The notes beneath the pieces were generated by a model, which was not told the origin of the DNA, did no database searches, and saw nothing but the letters and a program-made list of their open reading frames with translations. From the NCBI RefSeq assembly GCF_001429725.1, contig NZ_LMHV01000004.1:119481-183480 (forward strand): a DNA stretch of 64,000 nucleotides. The letters run 5' to 3'. Of the stretch, positions 36,054-44,422 are shown piece after piece (the first letter of the stretch is position 1; every line of letters starts with the position of its first letter). The stretch comes from Rhizobium sp. Root708 (lineage in GTDB: Bacteria > Pseudomonadota > Alphaproteobacteria > Rhizobiales > Rhizobiaceae). A program made the translations under genes and the position numbers.

Positions 36054-37181
36054 ATGCAATTTGCCCCGCAACAAGATGAAGCCCTCAAGGCCGTTTCCAA
36101 ATGGCTGAAGGAGGGAAGGTCTCCGATTTTCCGCCTGTTCGGTTATGCCGGTACGGGTAAGACGACGCTTGCGCGCCATTTCGCGGAGCATGTCGATGGC
36201 GACGTGCTGTTCGCGGCCTTCACCGGCAAGGCGGCGCAGGTATTGCGCTCGCGTGGCGCCAGCAATGCCAAGACCATCCATTCGCTGATCTATCGTCCGC
36301 GCGGCGAAGAGGCTGTGGAAGACGAGGAAACCGGCAAGACCTCGATCGCGCCGATGTTTTCGATCAACCGTCAGAGCCCTGTCGCCAAGGCCGCGCTTAT
36401 TATCGTCGACGAATGCTCGATGGTCGACGAGGCGCTCGGCAAGGACCTGATGAGCTTCGGCACGCCGATCCTGGTTCTCGGCGATCCCGGCCAGCTTCCG
36501 CCCGTGTCCGGCGGCGGCTTCTTCACCAATCAGGATCCGGATTACCTTTTGACGGATATTCACCGCCAGGCGCGCGACAATCCGATCATCAAGCTTGCCA
36601 TGCAGGTGCGCGAAGGCAACGAGATCATGCACGGCGACTATGGTGCGGCGAAGGTGATCTCGAAAAACGAGGTCAATCAGGCGCTGGTTCTTGAGGCCGA
36701 TCAGGTCCTCGTCGGTACCAACAGGACGCGCAAACGCTACAATCAGCGCCTTCGCGAGTTGAAAGGGTTCTCGACCGAATATCCGCAGACGGGGGACAAG
36801 CTCGTCTGCCTGCGCAATGATCCGGCGAAGGGCCTTTTGAACGGTTCGCTTTGGCAGGTGATGACGTCGTCCAAGGAAACCACGAAGCCGGGGATCAATT
36901 TGCTGATCCGGCCTGAAGACGACGACATGGATCGCGGGGCGGCGAAGATCAAGCTGCTGAAGCAGGCGTTCGAGGATGTCGAGGGCGAGATTCCCTGGAA
37001 TACCCGCAAGCGCTACGACGAATTCGACTACGGCTACGCCCTGACGGTGCACAAGGCGCAGGGTTCGCAGTGGAACAATGTCGTGCTCTTCGATGAAAGC
37101 TGGGCGTTCCGCGACACCCGCGAGCGCTGGCTTTATACCGCCATCACCCGCGCGGCGGAAACGCTGACGATCGTGCGCTGA
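36054..37181 (+). CDS. RecD-like SF1B DNA helicase
   Basis: 375 aa: motif I LFGYAGTGKTTLAR (about 29-41), motif II VDECSMVDE, motif III LGDPGQLPPV, and the C-terminal UvrD_C_2-type motif VHKAQGSQWNNVVLFDE with YTAITRAAETLTIV at the end. Compact helicases of this kind resemble the RecD motor core or phage Dda and lack the N-terminal RecBCD-interaction domain, so not a RecBCD subunit. Function in alphaproteobacteria undefined. Divergent from the secreted-protein/sigma operon. Confidence 0.85.
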   Translation: MQFAPQQDEALKAVSKWLKEGRSPIFRLFGYAGTGKTTLARHFAEHVDGDVLFAAFTGKAAQVLRSRGASNAKTIHSLIYRPRGEEAVEDEETGKTSIAPMFSINRQSPVAKAALIIVDECSMVDEALGKDLMSFGTPILVLGDPGQLPPVSGGGFFTNQDPDYLLTDIHRQARDNPIIKLAMQVREGNEIMHGDYGAAKVISKNEVNQALVLEADQVLVGTNRTRKRYNQRLRELKGFSTEYPQTGDKLVCLRNDPAKGLLNGSLWQVMTSSKETTKPGINLLIRPEDDDMDRGAAKIKLLKQAFEDVEGEIPWNTRKRYDEFDYGYALTVHKAQGSQWNNVVLFDESWAFRDTRERWLYTAITRAAETLTIVR

Positions 37182-37207
37182 TCGCGCCGGGCCCGGCGCT
37201 TGGAGCG

Positions 37208-37897
37208 TCAGGCTCTCACGACCCCAAGCATCACCGCCTTTGCGATCGCCTGAAAGCGATTGTTGGCCTGGAACTTGCCGATAATGGCAGCTTCCACGGC
37301 ACGTGCTTCGCCGTCATCCATCGCGAGCGCGCGGGCCAGGCGGTGGGTCGAAAGGCCTTCAGCCATCAGCGACAGGCAGCGAAGTTCCTTTTCCGTCAGC
37401 TCCCGCTCGTGCTGGTTGTCGTTCAGCAACCCGTCCGGCATTTCGGCGCTTTGTTCCAGCAACTCGCTGACATGCTGCAGTTGGCGGTGGAGGGTCGACA
37501 TATCGGCGCAGAGTTCGCGCTTGCGTGTCTCGAGTGCGGCGCGGAACATCGCATCGGCTGCCTCCTGCGAGGCGGCCCTGCTGAGGTCATGCATCAGTTC
37601 CTGGATGACCGCCACGGCCATGCCGGCTTCGCGGCAGACGTTGATAACGGCCATGCGCATGATGTCGCCGGGATCATAGACGCGCATCAGCCCCATGCGG
37701 CCAGAAGAGATCAGGCCTTTCTCCTCATAGAAGTGCAGCGTTCTATGAGTGACGCCAAAGGCGTTGGCCATGTCGGCAATAGGAACCTGTCTGCCCGGCA
37801 GGTCCGGCGGCAGCGCCGCCGTGGGCAGGAATCGGCACTCGTGCCGTAGCTCAGATGCGTTTTGCGGAGTGAGTGTCCGCTTATAGTTTCCTGCCAT
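37208..37897 (-). CDS. MerR-type regulator with C-terminal LuxR-like HTH
   Basis: 229 aa. After a 40-residue N-terminal extension, a MerR winged HTH is visible (PIADMANAFGVTHRTLHFYE then EKGLISSGRMGLMRVYDPGD), followed by a helical coiled coil (about 100-160) and a final segment, ELTEKELRCLSLMAEGLSTH then RLARALAMDDGEARAVEAAI, resembling the GerE/LuxR HTH. ATG at 37897 has GGAGG 5 nt upstream. A perfect 14-bp palindrome lies just upstream. It may respond to a signal through the coiled coil; the target is unknown. The C-terminal call is by sequence pattern only. Confidence 0.75.
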   Translation of the reverse strand: MAGNYKRTLTPQNASELRHECRFLPTAALPPDLPGRQVPIADMANAFGVTHRTLHFYEEKGLISSGRMGLMRVYDPGDIMRMAVINVCREAGMAVAVIQELMHDLSRAASQEAADAMFRAALETRKRELCADMSTLHRQLQHVSELLEQSAEMPDGLLNDNQHERELTEKELRCLSLMAEGLSTHRLARALAMDDGEARAVEAAIIGKFQANNRFQAIAKAVMLGVVRA

Positions 37898-37911
37898 CAA
37901 CCCTCCTGTTG

Positions 37912-37925
37912 TGCACGATCGTGCA
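37912..37925. promoter_or_regulatory. Perfect palindrome TGCACGATCGTGCA upstream of the MerR-LuxR gene
   Basis: 14-bp exact palindrome, 15 bp before the regulator's ATG. The same motif with one changed base (TGCACGATCCTGCA) occurs at 46865-46878 in the alcohol dehydrogenase/AraC promoter region. Confidence 0.5.
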
Positions 37926-38329
37926 GCTTGCGCATTGCAAAGAAGCGGGGCGCGGTCGAGTGGGGTTTCCTCTATGCGTTATGTACTAGTCTCGAAGCAA
38001 CGAGGGGCGGATTCCTCGGTTGCATTAGCCTAATGTTATGAAGGAAACGAAACTATTTGTTAGTCTTAAAAATAATCATTTTTAAATCACAGGGCAATGT
38101 ATCGGAGAGATTGTCCCGTTAGGCGATTTAATCTCGCTTTCTATCATTTTTGGCGTAACTTAAACGTTTCATCATACCGTTTTCGAGTTTGTAATACTTA
38201 TTGCGGCATCTCGCGCGGTGGTTGCTCCGGTGTCAGCTTTTGAAATGCTTCCATAAAGGAATGTCGTTGGCTTCATCGTCACTTATCACGTAAAAGCGGG
38301 GCACCGTTTTCGATCTATGGATAGTCGCC
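37926..38329. other. AT-rich intergenic region upstream of pdxJ
   Basis: About 400 bp with no supported gene. The part from about 38030 to 38200 is clearly more AT-rich than its surroundings (TTAAAAATAATCATTTTTAA near 38068-38087). It holds the divergent promoters of the MerR-type gene and pdxJ; no specific promoter is called. A 32-codon frame on the minus strand ending at 38233 is not convincing. Confidence 0.5.
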
Positions 38330-39082
38330 ATGCCAACAACGCTTTCCGTCAACCTCAACGCCGTCGCGATGCTGCGGAACCGGCGCGACCTTCCGTGGCC
38401 GAGCGTCGAGGGACTGGGGCGCATCGCGCTCAAGGCGGGGGCGAGCGGACTGACGGTGCATCCGAGACCCGACCAGCGTCATATCCGCTTTTCCGACCTG
38501 CCTCCCATCCGCAACCTCATCGACGACGAGTTTCCGCAGGCGGAATTCAATATCGAGGGCTATCCGACGGCAGAGTTTCTGGAGCTCTGCGCAAGCGTCG
38601 CTCCCGAGCAGGTAACACTGGTGCCCGACGATCCGTCGCAGGCGACCTCCGACCATGGCTGGGATTTTCGCAAGCACCGGGCATTTCTGACCGATGTCAT
38701 CCAGTCGCTGAAGAAGATGGGAACGCGCGTCTCGCTGTTTGCGGACGGCGATGGCGATGAGGAAGCGGTTGCGATCGCCAAGGAGGTCGGGGCAGATCGC
38801 ATCGAGCTTTATACCGGGCCTTACGGAGGCTGCTATGACGCTCCGGAGCGGGTAGGCCCCATCCTCGAAAACCTTGGCCGGACGGCGGATGCTGCCTTGG
38901 CGCTCGGGATTGGTGTAAATGCCGGCCACGACCTGACTGTTGCCAATCTTCCGGCCCTCGTGAAGCGCATTCCGAAGCTTGCTGAAGTTTCGATCGGCCA
39001 TGGCCTCACGGCCGATGCGCTCGAATACGGCATGGCCGAAACCGTTCGGCGTTTCTGCCGCGCCTGCGGGCAAAAGGTCTGA
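38330..39082 (+). CDS. pdxJ: Pyridoxine 5'-phosphate synthase
   Basis: 250-aa PdxJ, which condenses 3-amino-1-hydroxyacetone-1-phosphate with deoxyxylulose 5-phosphate in the DXP-dependent vitamin B6 pathway. Family blocks: [28 protein letters not shown] [60 protein letters not shown], and [15 protein letters not shown]. Starts ATG 38330. Stands alone here, ending in a strong hairpin. Confidence 0.95.
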   Translation: MPTTLSVNLNAVAMLRNRRDLPWPSVEGLGRIALKAGASGLTVHPRPDQRHIRFSDLPPIRNLIDDEFPQAEFNIEGYPTAEFLELCASVAPEQVTLVPDDPSQATSDHGWDFRKHRAFLTDVIQSLKKMGTRVSLFADGDGDEEAVAIAKEVGADRIELYTGPYGGCYDAPERVGPILENLGRTADAALALGIGVNAGHDLTVANLPALVKRIPKLAEVSIGHGLTADALEYGMAETVRRFCRACGQKV

Positions 39083-39089
39083 AATTCTG

Positions 39090-39118
39090 CCGACACGCCC
39101 CAAAACGGGGCGTGTCGG
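39090..39118. terminator. Bidirectional hairpin between pdxJ and qorB-like gene
   Basis: 12-bp perfect stem CCGACACGCCCC/GGGGCGTGTCGG with loop AAAAC, between convergent genes. T-rich tails are short on both sides. Confidence 0.7.
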
Positions 39119-39128
39119 TGCTTGAGCG

Positions 39129-40016
39129 TCAAGCCGTCAGGGCGGCTTTGTGCGCGATCGCGAAGTCCTTCAGCGTCTGCGGCTGCTTGCCTGTCAGCTC
39201 CGTGAAATCACTCGTCACGATATCGAAATTGCCGGCGCGAATGTTCGCATCCGCCGAAACAAGCATATCGACAACGAAACCAGGCAATACGGCGCCGCGA
39301 ATGCCCTGGCCGAGCTGCTCGTCATTCACCTGTACGGCCTTCAAGGGTTTGCCGACGGCATTCGCGATGACGGCAGCGATTTCATCGGCGTTCAGCGATT
39401 CACTGCCGGTCACCGTGTAGGTGGCGCTTTCGGCGGTGCCGGAGGCGAGGGCGGCTGCGATCGCGATGGCGCAGTCTTCGCGCGAAACGTTGGAGACCTT
39501 TCCATCGCCGCTCGAGGTGTACCAGCTGCCGCCCTGGAGGTTGTGGGGCATGCCGTGCAGGTAGTTGTCCATGTACCAGGCGTTTCGGATGATGGTGTAG
39601 GGCAGGCCGCTTGCCTTCACGGCGTTTTCGGTGCCGAGATGATCCGGGGCGAAGGTAACGAGCGACTTGTCGGGCGACGGCATCGACGTGTAGGCGATGT
39701 GCTTGACGCCGGCTTTGGCTGCCGCATCCACCGCCGCCTTGTGCTGCTTGAGCCGCTGGCCAGGAACTGCCAGCGCATCGGTGCTGATGATCAGCAGACG
39801 GTCGGCGCCCTTGAAGGCGGCCTCGAGCGTCGCCGGGTCGTCGAAGTCGGCGGCGCGGGTTGCGATGCCCTTTGCAGAGAGGGACGCAAGCTTGGAGGGA
39901 TCGCGGCTTGCGGCGATCAAGCTCGCTGCGGGAACCCTGTAGGTTTCGAGCAGGTGGTGGATGACGCGCTGGCCGAGCTGTCCCGCTGCGCCGGTGATGA
40001 GAATCGTTTCGCTCAT
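39129..40016 (-). CDS. NAD(P)H-binding NmrA/QorB-type reductase
   Basis: 295-aa atypical SDR: Rossmann motif ILITGAAGQLGQRVIHHLLE near the N-terminus, SRDPSKLASLSAKGIATRAA, then IAYTSMPSPDKSLVTFAPDH and KASGLPYTIIRNAWYMDNYL, typical of NmrA/QorB (quinone oxidoreductase 2). Lacks the canonical YxxxK pair in the usual place. Divergent from an HxlR regulator, a pairing well known for quinone/electrophile-responsive reductases. Substrate not proven. Confidence 0.88.
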   Translation of the reverse strand: MSETILITGAAGQLGQRVIHHLLETYRVPAASLIAASRDPSKLASLSAKGIATRAADFDDPATLEAAFKGADRLLIISTDALAVPGQRLKQHKAAVDAAAKAGVKHIAYTSMPSPDKSLVTFAPDHLGTENAVKASGLPYTIIRNAWYMDNYLHGMPHNLQGGSWYTSSGDGKVSNVSREDCAIAIAAALASGTAESATYTVTGSESLNADEIAAVIANAVGKPLKAVQVNDEQLGQGIRGAVLPGFVVDMLVSADANIRAGNFDIVTSDFTELTGKQPQTLKDFAIAHKAALTA

Positions 40017-40134
40017 GGTCGTCCTCTAGGTTCAATAGGTCTCAAAAAGAGACTAGCACTACAATAGGAATTGACGCGCGGCTGTAAAGCAGGCAGTTTT
40101 CCGGCTCTACGTTACCAAAAGGGAACCACCACCG

Positions 40135-40554
40135 ATGAGCGGCTCCGTCGTGAACCTGAAAAGCAAGGCTGCGCCGGCGATCCGCCGCGAGATCGACCTT
40201 TCCAAGCTCGACTTCAGCAATTGCCCGGTGCGGGACATGATGCAGCAGATCGGCGGCAAATGGGCGACGCTGATGCTGGAGGCGCTATCGCAACGCCCCT
40301 ACAGGTTCGGTGAACTTCGCAGGATGATTCCCGATATTTCCCAGCGGATGCTGACGCAGACGCTGCGCGACCTGCAGCGCGAGGGCTATATCGAGCGCGA
40401 GGTCTTTCCAACGAAGCCGCCGAGCGTCGAATACAGGATGACCGATCTCGGTCGATCCCTGTATGCGACGCTGGCATTGCTGTTGAACTGGGCGGAGGCG
40501 AACCACGATGCGGTTCGCGAGGCCCGTAGCCGGTTCGATGCCGAGGCGATCTAG
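40135..40554 (+). CDS. HxlR family winged-helix regulator
   Basis: 139 aa with NCPVRDMMQQIGGKWATLML (conserved Cys about residue 26), YRFGELRRMIPDISQRMLTQ and LRDLQREGYIEREVFPTKPP followed by VEYRMTDLG. Divergent from the QorB-like gene, so likely its repressor, responding to quinones through the cysteine (inference from family). GTCTC-N5-GAGAC at 40039-40053 lies in the shared region. Its last 4 bp overlap the convergent MFS gene. Confidence 0.88.
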   Translation: MSGSVVNLKSKAAPAIRREIDLSKLDFSNCPVRDMMQQIGGKWATLMLEALSQRPYRFGELRRMIPDISQRMLTQTLRDLQREGYIEREVFPTKPPSVEYRMTDLGRSLYATLALLLNWAEANHDAVREARSRFDAEAI

Positions 40555-41765
40555 CCGGCGCTAGCTTTCCGCTCGGTCAGGAAGAGCAGGAAGGCGAAGG
40601 CTGGAAAGCAAAGCCCGATCCAGGCCGTCAGCGACCATCCACCCGTTGCGAAAGCCCAGCCGCCAACGGCGGAACCGAGCGCGCCGCCGGCAAAGAAGGT
40701 TGCCATGAACAGGCCGTTGAGACGGCTGCGATGCTCGGCGCTGATTGCATAGATGGTGCGCTGGCCGACGACGAGATTGGTGGTGACGCCGAAATCCAGC
40801 AGGATGGCGGCCAGCGTCAGCAGGACGAGGGCGGTGACCGAGCCGTCCGCCGCGAAGTGTCCGATCAGGAAGGATGCCATTCCGAGCACCATCGCCAAGG
40901 TGGACGCGATCCGCGTCAGGCCGCGATCGGCGAGGCGACCGGCGATCGGTGATGCAATCGCGCCTGCAGCGCCCGCCAATGCAAAGAGGGCGATGCCGTT
41001 CTGCGTCATGCCGAACTCCGGACCGGCGAGTAGCAAAGGCGTCGTCGTCCAGAACAGGCTGAAGGCGCCGAACATGCCGGCCTGATAGAGCGCGCGCCGT
41101 TGCAGGACGCGCGAGTGCAGGGCGAGGTGGCCCATCGACGCCAGCAGTTGGCCGTAGCTGAGCTTCGTGTGCGGCGTGCGAACGGGAAGATTAGCGCGCA
41201 AGATCAGCACCAGCGCGACCATGATCGCTGCCGTCACGTAGTAGACAGTGTGCCAGGAGGTCGCCTCGGCGAGGAAGCTTGCGAAGGGGCGGGCCAGCAT
41301 AATGCCGCAGAGCAAGCCGCTCATGACATTGCCGACGACCCGGCCGCGGATGGCGTCCGGCGCCATGTGGGCGGCGAACGGCACCAGGACCTGCACGGCG
41401 ACGGACGAAAGGCCGATACAGAGCGAGGCGGTCAGGAACATCGTCGGGGTCGACGAAAGTGCCGCCGCAATCAGGGCGACGGCCGATACGGCGGTCAGCG
41501 TCAATACGAGCTTACGGTTTTCGAGGAGGTCGCCCAAAGGGACGATCAGCAGCAGGCCGAGGCCGTAGCCGATCTGCGTCAACGTCACGATGAGGCCTGT
41601 CGCTGCCGGGCTGAGGCCGAGCGACGCGCTGATTGGACCGGCGAGCGGCTGCCCGTAATAGAGGTTGGCCGCGATGAGCCCGCAGGCTGCCGCGAACATG
41701 AAGGTCATAAGCGGCGAGATCGTCTCGGTTGTTGCGTCTTGGCGCGTCGAAGCAGAAACGCTCAT
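40551..41765 (-). CDS. MFS transporter (DHA1-type)
   Basis: 404 aa with 12 hydrophobic helices. Signatures: YGQPLAGPISASLGLSPAAT near TM1, GYGLGLLLIVPLGDLLENRK (the conserved GxLaDrxGRr-type loop 2-3), and GRLADRGLTRIAS in the central loop. Likely drug or arabinose-type efflux; substrate unknown. ATG at 41765 chosen (GGAG 5 nt upstream) rather than a farther in-frame start. A TetR repressor gene lies just upstream on the same strand (64 bp), which probably controls it. Confidence 0.88.
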   Translation of the reverse strand: MSVSASTRQDATTETISPLMTFMFAAACGLIAANLYYGQPLAGPISASLGLSPAATGLIVTLTQIGYGLGLLLIVPLGDLLENRKLVLTLTAVSAVALIAAALSSTPTMFLTASLCIGLSSVAVQVLVPFAAHMAPDAIRGRVVGNVMSGLLCGIMLARPFASFLAEATSWHTVYYVTAAIMVALVLILRANLPVRTPHTKLSYGQLLASMGHLALHSRVLQRRALYQAGMFGAFSLFWTTTPLLLAGPEFGMTQNGIALFALAGAAGAIASPIAGRLADRGLTRIASTLAMVLGMASFLIGHFAADGSVTALVLLTLAAILLDFGVTTNLVVGQRTIYAISAEHRSRLNGLFMATFFAGGALGSAVGGWAFATGGWSLTAWIGLCFPAFAFLLFLTERKASAG

Positions 41766-41829
41766 GCGGGCTCCGGAATGTCGGATGGTCATTGTCTTGA
41801 GGCGCACGGGGAGGCCCATGCGGTGAAAA

Positions 41830-42447
41830 TCAGTCGAGTATCTTCGTGGCGATCTCAGCGACGGCGGCCATGTCGTCGTAGGTGCGTCCGGTCTTGCCGA
41901 CCACGCGCATTCCTTTCGTCAGGCACAACAGGGCACGCGCGGCGACGGCGCTGTCGATAGCTGCCGCAATCGAACCGTCGGCCTGTCCGGCCCGGATGAG
42001 ATCGAGCAGCAGGCCTTCGTTTGCGGCGAAAACGGCGGCAACGCGATCGGCCGCGTCCTTGTCGAATGTCGCCAGTTCGTTGGCACTGCCGACGACGAGG
42101 CAGCCGCGGCGCCCGGCGTCGCCATGGGAATAGAACGCATAGAAGTTCAGCAGCGCCTCGACCTTCTCGCGACCGGTTCCGACTTTGGCAAGTTCTGCCT
42201 CGAGGAGACTTCGGCGAACGGTGCGGTAGCGGTCGAAGGCGGCGAGAAAAATACCGCGCTTGTCTCCGAATGCCTTGTAGACGCTGCCTGCCGCGAGATC
42301 CATCGCATCCGTCAATTCGCTGATCGACGCCGCGTGGTAGCCGCGCTCGGAGAAGACGCCGAGCGCCTTGTCCAATGCGGCATCCATATCGAATTCACGC
42401 GGGCGGCCCCGTGATTTCGTCGTGCTTTCAAGCGTCGCTGATGTCAT
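41830..42447 (-). CDS. TetR family repressor
   Basis: 205 aa: N-terminal HTH (GRPREFDMDAALDKALGVFS, ERGYHAASISELTDAMDLAA, GSVYKAFGDKRGIFLAAF) and a C-terminal ligand-binding helical domain with RRGCLVVGSANELATFD typical of the COG1309 AcrR-like group. ATG at 42447. Likely represses itself and the downstream MFS transporter; a near-palindromic operator sits at its promoter. Confidence 0.9.
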   Translation of the reverse strand: MTSATLESTTKSRGRPREFDMDAALDKALGVFSERGYHAASISELTDAMDLAAGSVYKAFGDKRGIFLAAFDRYRTVRRSLLEAELAKVGTGREKVEALLNFYAFYSHGDAGRRGCLVVGSANELATFDKDAADRVAAVFAANEGLLLDLIRAGQADGSIAAAIDSAVAARALLCLTKGMRVVGKTGRTYDDMAAVAEIATKILD

Positions 42448-42461
42448 GATCAAACCAATTA

Positions 42462-42477
42462 GGAAATGATCGTTTCC
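42462..42477. promoter_or_regulatory. Candidate TetR operator GGAAATGATCGTTTCC
   Basis: 16-bp near-perfect inverted repeat (GGAAA ... TTTCC around central GATC, one mismatched pair) 14 bp upstream of the TetR ATG and within the gap to the convergent-facing MarR-GNAT gene end. Confidence 0.55.
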
Positions 42478-42508
42478 AAATCAAGCGAAAAATTCTGCGA
42501 TGGGCTGC

Positions 42509-43423
42509 CTAGAGGTCGAGGACCCAGGTCTGGCCGTTTTCGTCGCGCCCGAACATCCGGTGTCTCTCTTCGGAGGCAAGGCGGAAGCCCGCCTTGATGT
42601 AGATCCCGCGGGCGGCATGCAGGACGTCGTTCGTCCAGAGGGAAAGCTGCCGGTAGCCCTTGGATTTGGCGAAGCGAATGCATTCTTCGACCAGCGTCCT
42701 GCCTAGTCCAAGGCCGCGTGCCGACTTGTCGACATAAAGAAGCCTGAGCTTGGCGATGCCGTTGCCGCCGTTCGCAATCAGAATCGAGCCCACATTGTTT
42801 CCATCGCGTTCGGCGATCCAGCAGTACTCCAGGGCAGGATCGAAGTTGGCGAGGAATTTGCTGGCGACGTCGGCCACGAGCGCCTCGAAGCGCGCATCCC
42901 AGCCGTATTCTTCGGTGTAGGCGCTGGCCTGGCTCTGGACGATCCAGCCGATATCGCCGGGCCTGTGGGCGCGGATGATTGCAGGTGATGATGGTGCTGT
43001 AGGATCGAGGTGTGTACGGATCGTCTGCATCGCGCCGACCACCGCCTGTTTTTCACTGGTCGCGAGTTCGTCGAAGTGCTCGGCAATCTGGGCGCTGGAT
43101 CGGGCGCCAAGATCCCGAAATTGCGCCAGTCCCTCTTGCGTGGCGAGTATCACCTGGCTGCGCTGATCATCCGGGTCGCGCTTCGTTTCGATCAGGCCTT
43201 CTGCCCGGAAGCGCTTGAGAATCCGGCTGAGATAGGCCGCATCCAGTTGCAAATCACGTGTCAGCGTCGAGGCGCTTACACCGTCGTGAGATCCGATCTC
43301 GAAGAGAACGCGGGCGTCGGTCAGCGTGAATGGGGTGTCGAGGTAGGCCTTGTTCAGTAGGCCGAGAAACCTGGTGTAAAAGCGGTTGAAATCTCTCACC
43401 GCTTCAATGATCGCGTCGGGCAT
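42509..43423 (-). CDS. MarR-type HTH / GNAT acetyltransferase fusion
   Basis: 304 aa. N-terminal MarR winged helix (about 20-140: LTDARVLFEIGSHDGVSAST, LTRDLQLDAAYLSRILKRFR, ETKRDPDDQRSQV) fused to a C-terminal GNAT domain (about 150-300: RPGDIGWIVQSQASAY, acetyl-CoA motif LLYVDKSARGLGLGRTLVEE and IYIKAGFRL). Such fusions recur in proteobacteria as two-function regulators/acetyltransferases. Own operator likely upstream. Acetylation target unknown. Confidence 0.88.
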   Translation of the reverse strand: MPDAIIEAVRDFNRFYTRFLGLLNKAYLDTPFTLTDARVLFEIGSHDGVSASTLTRDLQLDAAYLSRILKRFRAEGLIETKRDPDDQRSQVILATQEGLAQFRDLGARSSAQIAEHFDELATSEKQAVVGAMQTIRTHLDPTAPSSPAIIRAHRPGDIGWIVQSQASAYTEEYGWDARFEALVADVASKFLANFDPALEYCWIAERDGNNVGSILIANGGNGIAKLRLLYVDKSARGLGLGRTLVEECIRFAKSKGYRQLSLWTNDVLHAARGIYIKAGFRLASEERHRMFGRDENGQTWVLDL

Positions 43424-43452
43424 CGGGACAGCATCTCCTTTTGAGAGACACC

Positions 43453-43470
43453 GTCCAATTATTATTGGAC
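43453..43470. promoter_or_regulatory. Candidate MarR operator GTCCAAT-N4-ATTGGAC
   Basis: Perfect 7-bp half-sites separated by TATT, 30 bp upstream of the MarR-GNAT start; position and size suit autorepression by a MarR dimer. Confidence 0.6.
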
Positions 43471-43493
43471 TGAGTCAATTAAATTGCTGCAGG

Positions 43494-44186
43494 CTAGCCG
43501 CCGAGTGCGAAGTCCACCGCGGCGCGGGCGTGAATCTTGGTCGTATCGAAGCCTTGCAACGGCAGGTGATCGGGATCGAGAATGAGGCAGATCTCAGTGC
43601 AGCCGAGGATGATGCTGTCAGCGCCGTTGTCGCGCGCCTTCTCGATGATCGCGTGAAGCGTCCGGCGGGAGCTGTCGAGGATCTTGCCTGCGCAGAGTTC
43701 GTTGAAAATGATGTCGTGCACGACAATTCGGTCCGCCGCATCGGGAACAAGCATCTCCATGCCCCGGCGTTTCATGCGCTCGGTATAGAAGCCGTGCTCC
43801 ATCGTATATCGCGTCGCGAGAAGCAGCGGGCGCCTGCGATGCGCGGCATCCAGTGCCTTTGCCGTTTCGTCGATGATGTGCAACAGCGGTATGTCCACGC
43901 GCGACGATACATCGTCCGCCACGAGGTGCATCGTGTTGCTGCCGATCAGCACGCAATCCGCACCGGCATTTTGCAGGCGGAGCGCTACGTCACCGAGGCG
44001 GACGCCGGCACTCGGCCAATCGCCGGCTTTCTGGAGGGCAACGATGTCTTCGAAGTTCACCGAGTGCATCAGGAGTTCAGCCGAACTCAGACCGCCGCAG
44101 CGTTCCCGGACCATCTCGTTGATCAGGCGATAGTAGACCGCCGAACTTTCGAAGCTCATGCCGCCGATCAATCCGATTGTTCGCAT
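43494..44186 (-). CDS. Aspartate/glutamate racemase family protein (YgeA-like)
   Basis: 230 aa. N-terminal MRTIGLIGGMSFESSAVYYR; first active-site motif GSNTMH (S83) and second GCTEI (C196). The E. coli YgeA-type L-Asp/Glu racemase also lacks the first Cys, using Thr83 with a Cys; here Ser83/C196. Racemises or isomerises acidic amino acids by cofactor-independent proton transfer; substrate not certain. ATG at 44186 gives the conserved start; upstream in-frame ATGs give an atypical extension. Confidence 0.82.
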   Translation of the reverse strand: MRTIGLIGGMSFESSAVYYRLINEMVRERCGGLSSAELLMHSVNFEDIVALQKAGDWPSAGVRLGDVALRLQNAGADCVLIGSNTMHLVADDVSSRVDIPLLHIIDETAKALDAAHRRRPLLLATRYTMEHGFYTERMKRRGMEMLVPDAADRIVVHDIIFNELCAGKILDSSRRTLHAIIEKARDNGADSIILGCTEICLILDPDHLPLQGFDTTKIHARAAVDFALGG

Positions 44187-44422
44187 GTTTTCCGCTACTC
44201 CCATTCCTGCCCCTCGTTGCGCCGAGAGGCTTTGCGATGTTTGTGGTTTTTTTCGCGAACGCGCCACCGATTTCTGCCCTTGCTGAAACCTATGCGAGGG
44301 AAACCGGGTGCCGACAATCGGTACGCGCCCGATCAACGCAGGCGTGCTATGTCCAAACAGCGATTGAACGGCGCCTGTTGTCTGTCACATTTGGCTTCGA
44401 GCAAGCAATGGAAGGACAGGCC

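Noticed and set aside
38233..38433. 66-codon minus frame upstream of pdxJ
   Set aside because: Overlaps pdxJ start; last 32 codons show no family resemblance and no ribosome-binding site.
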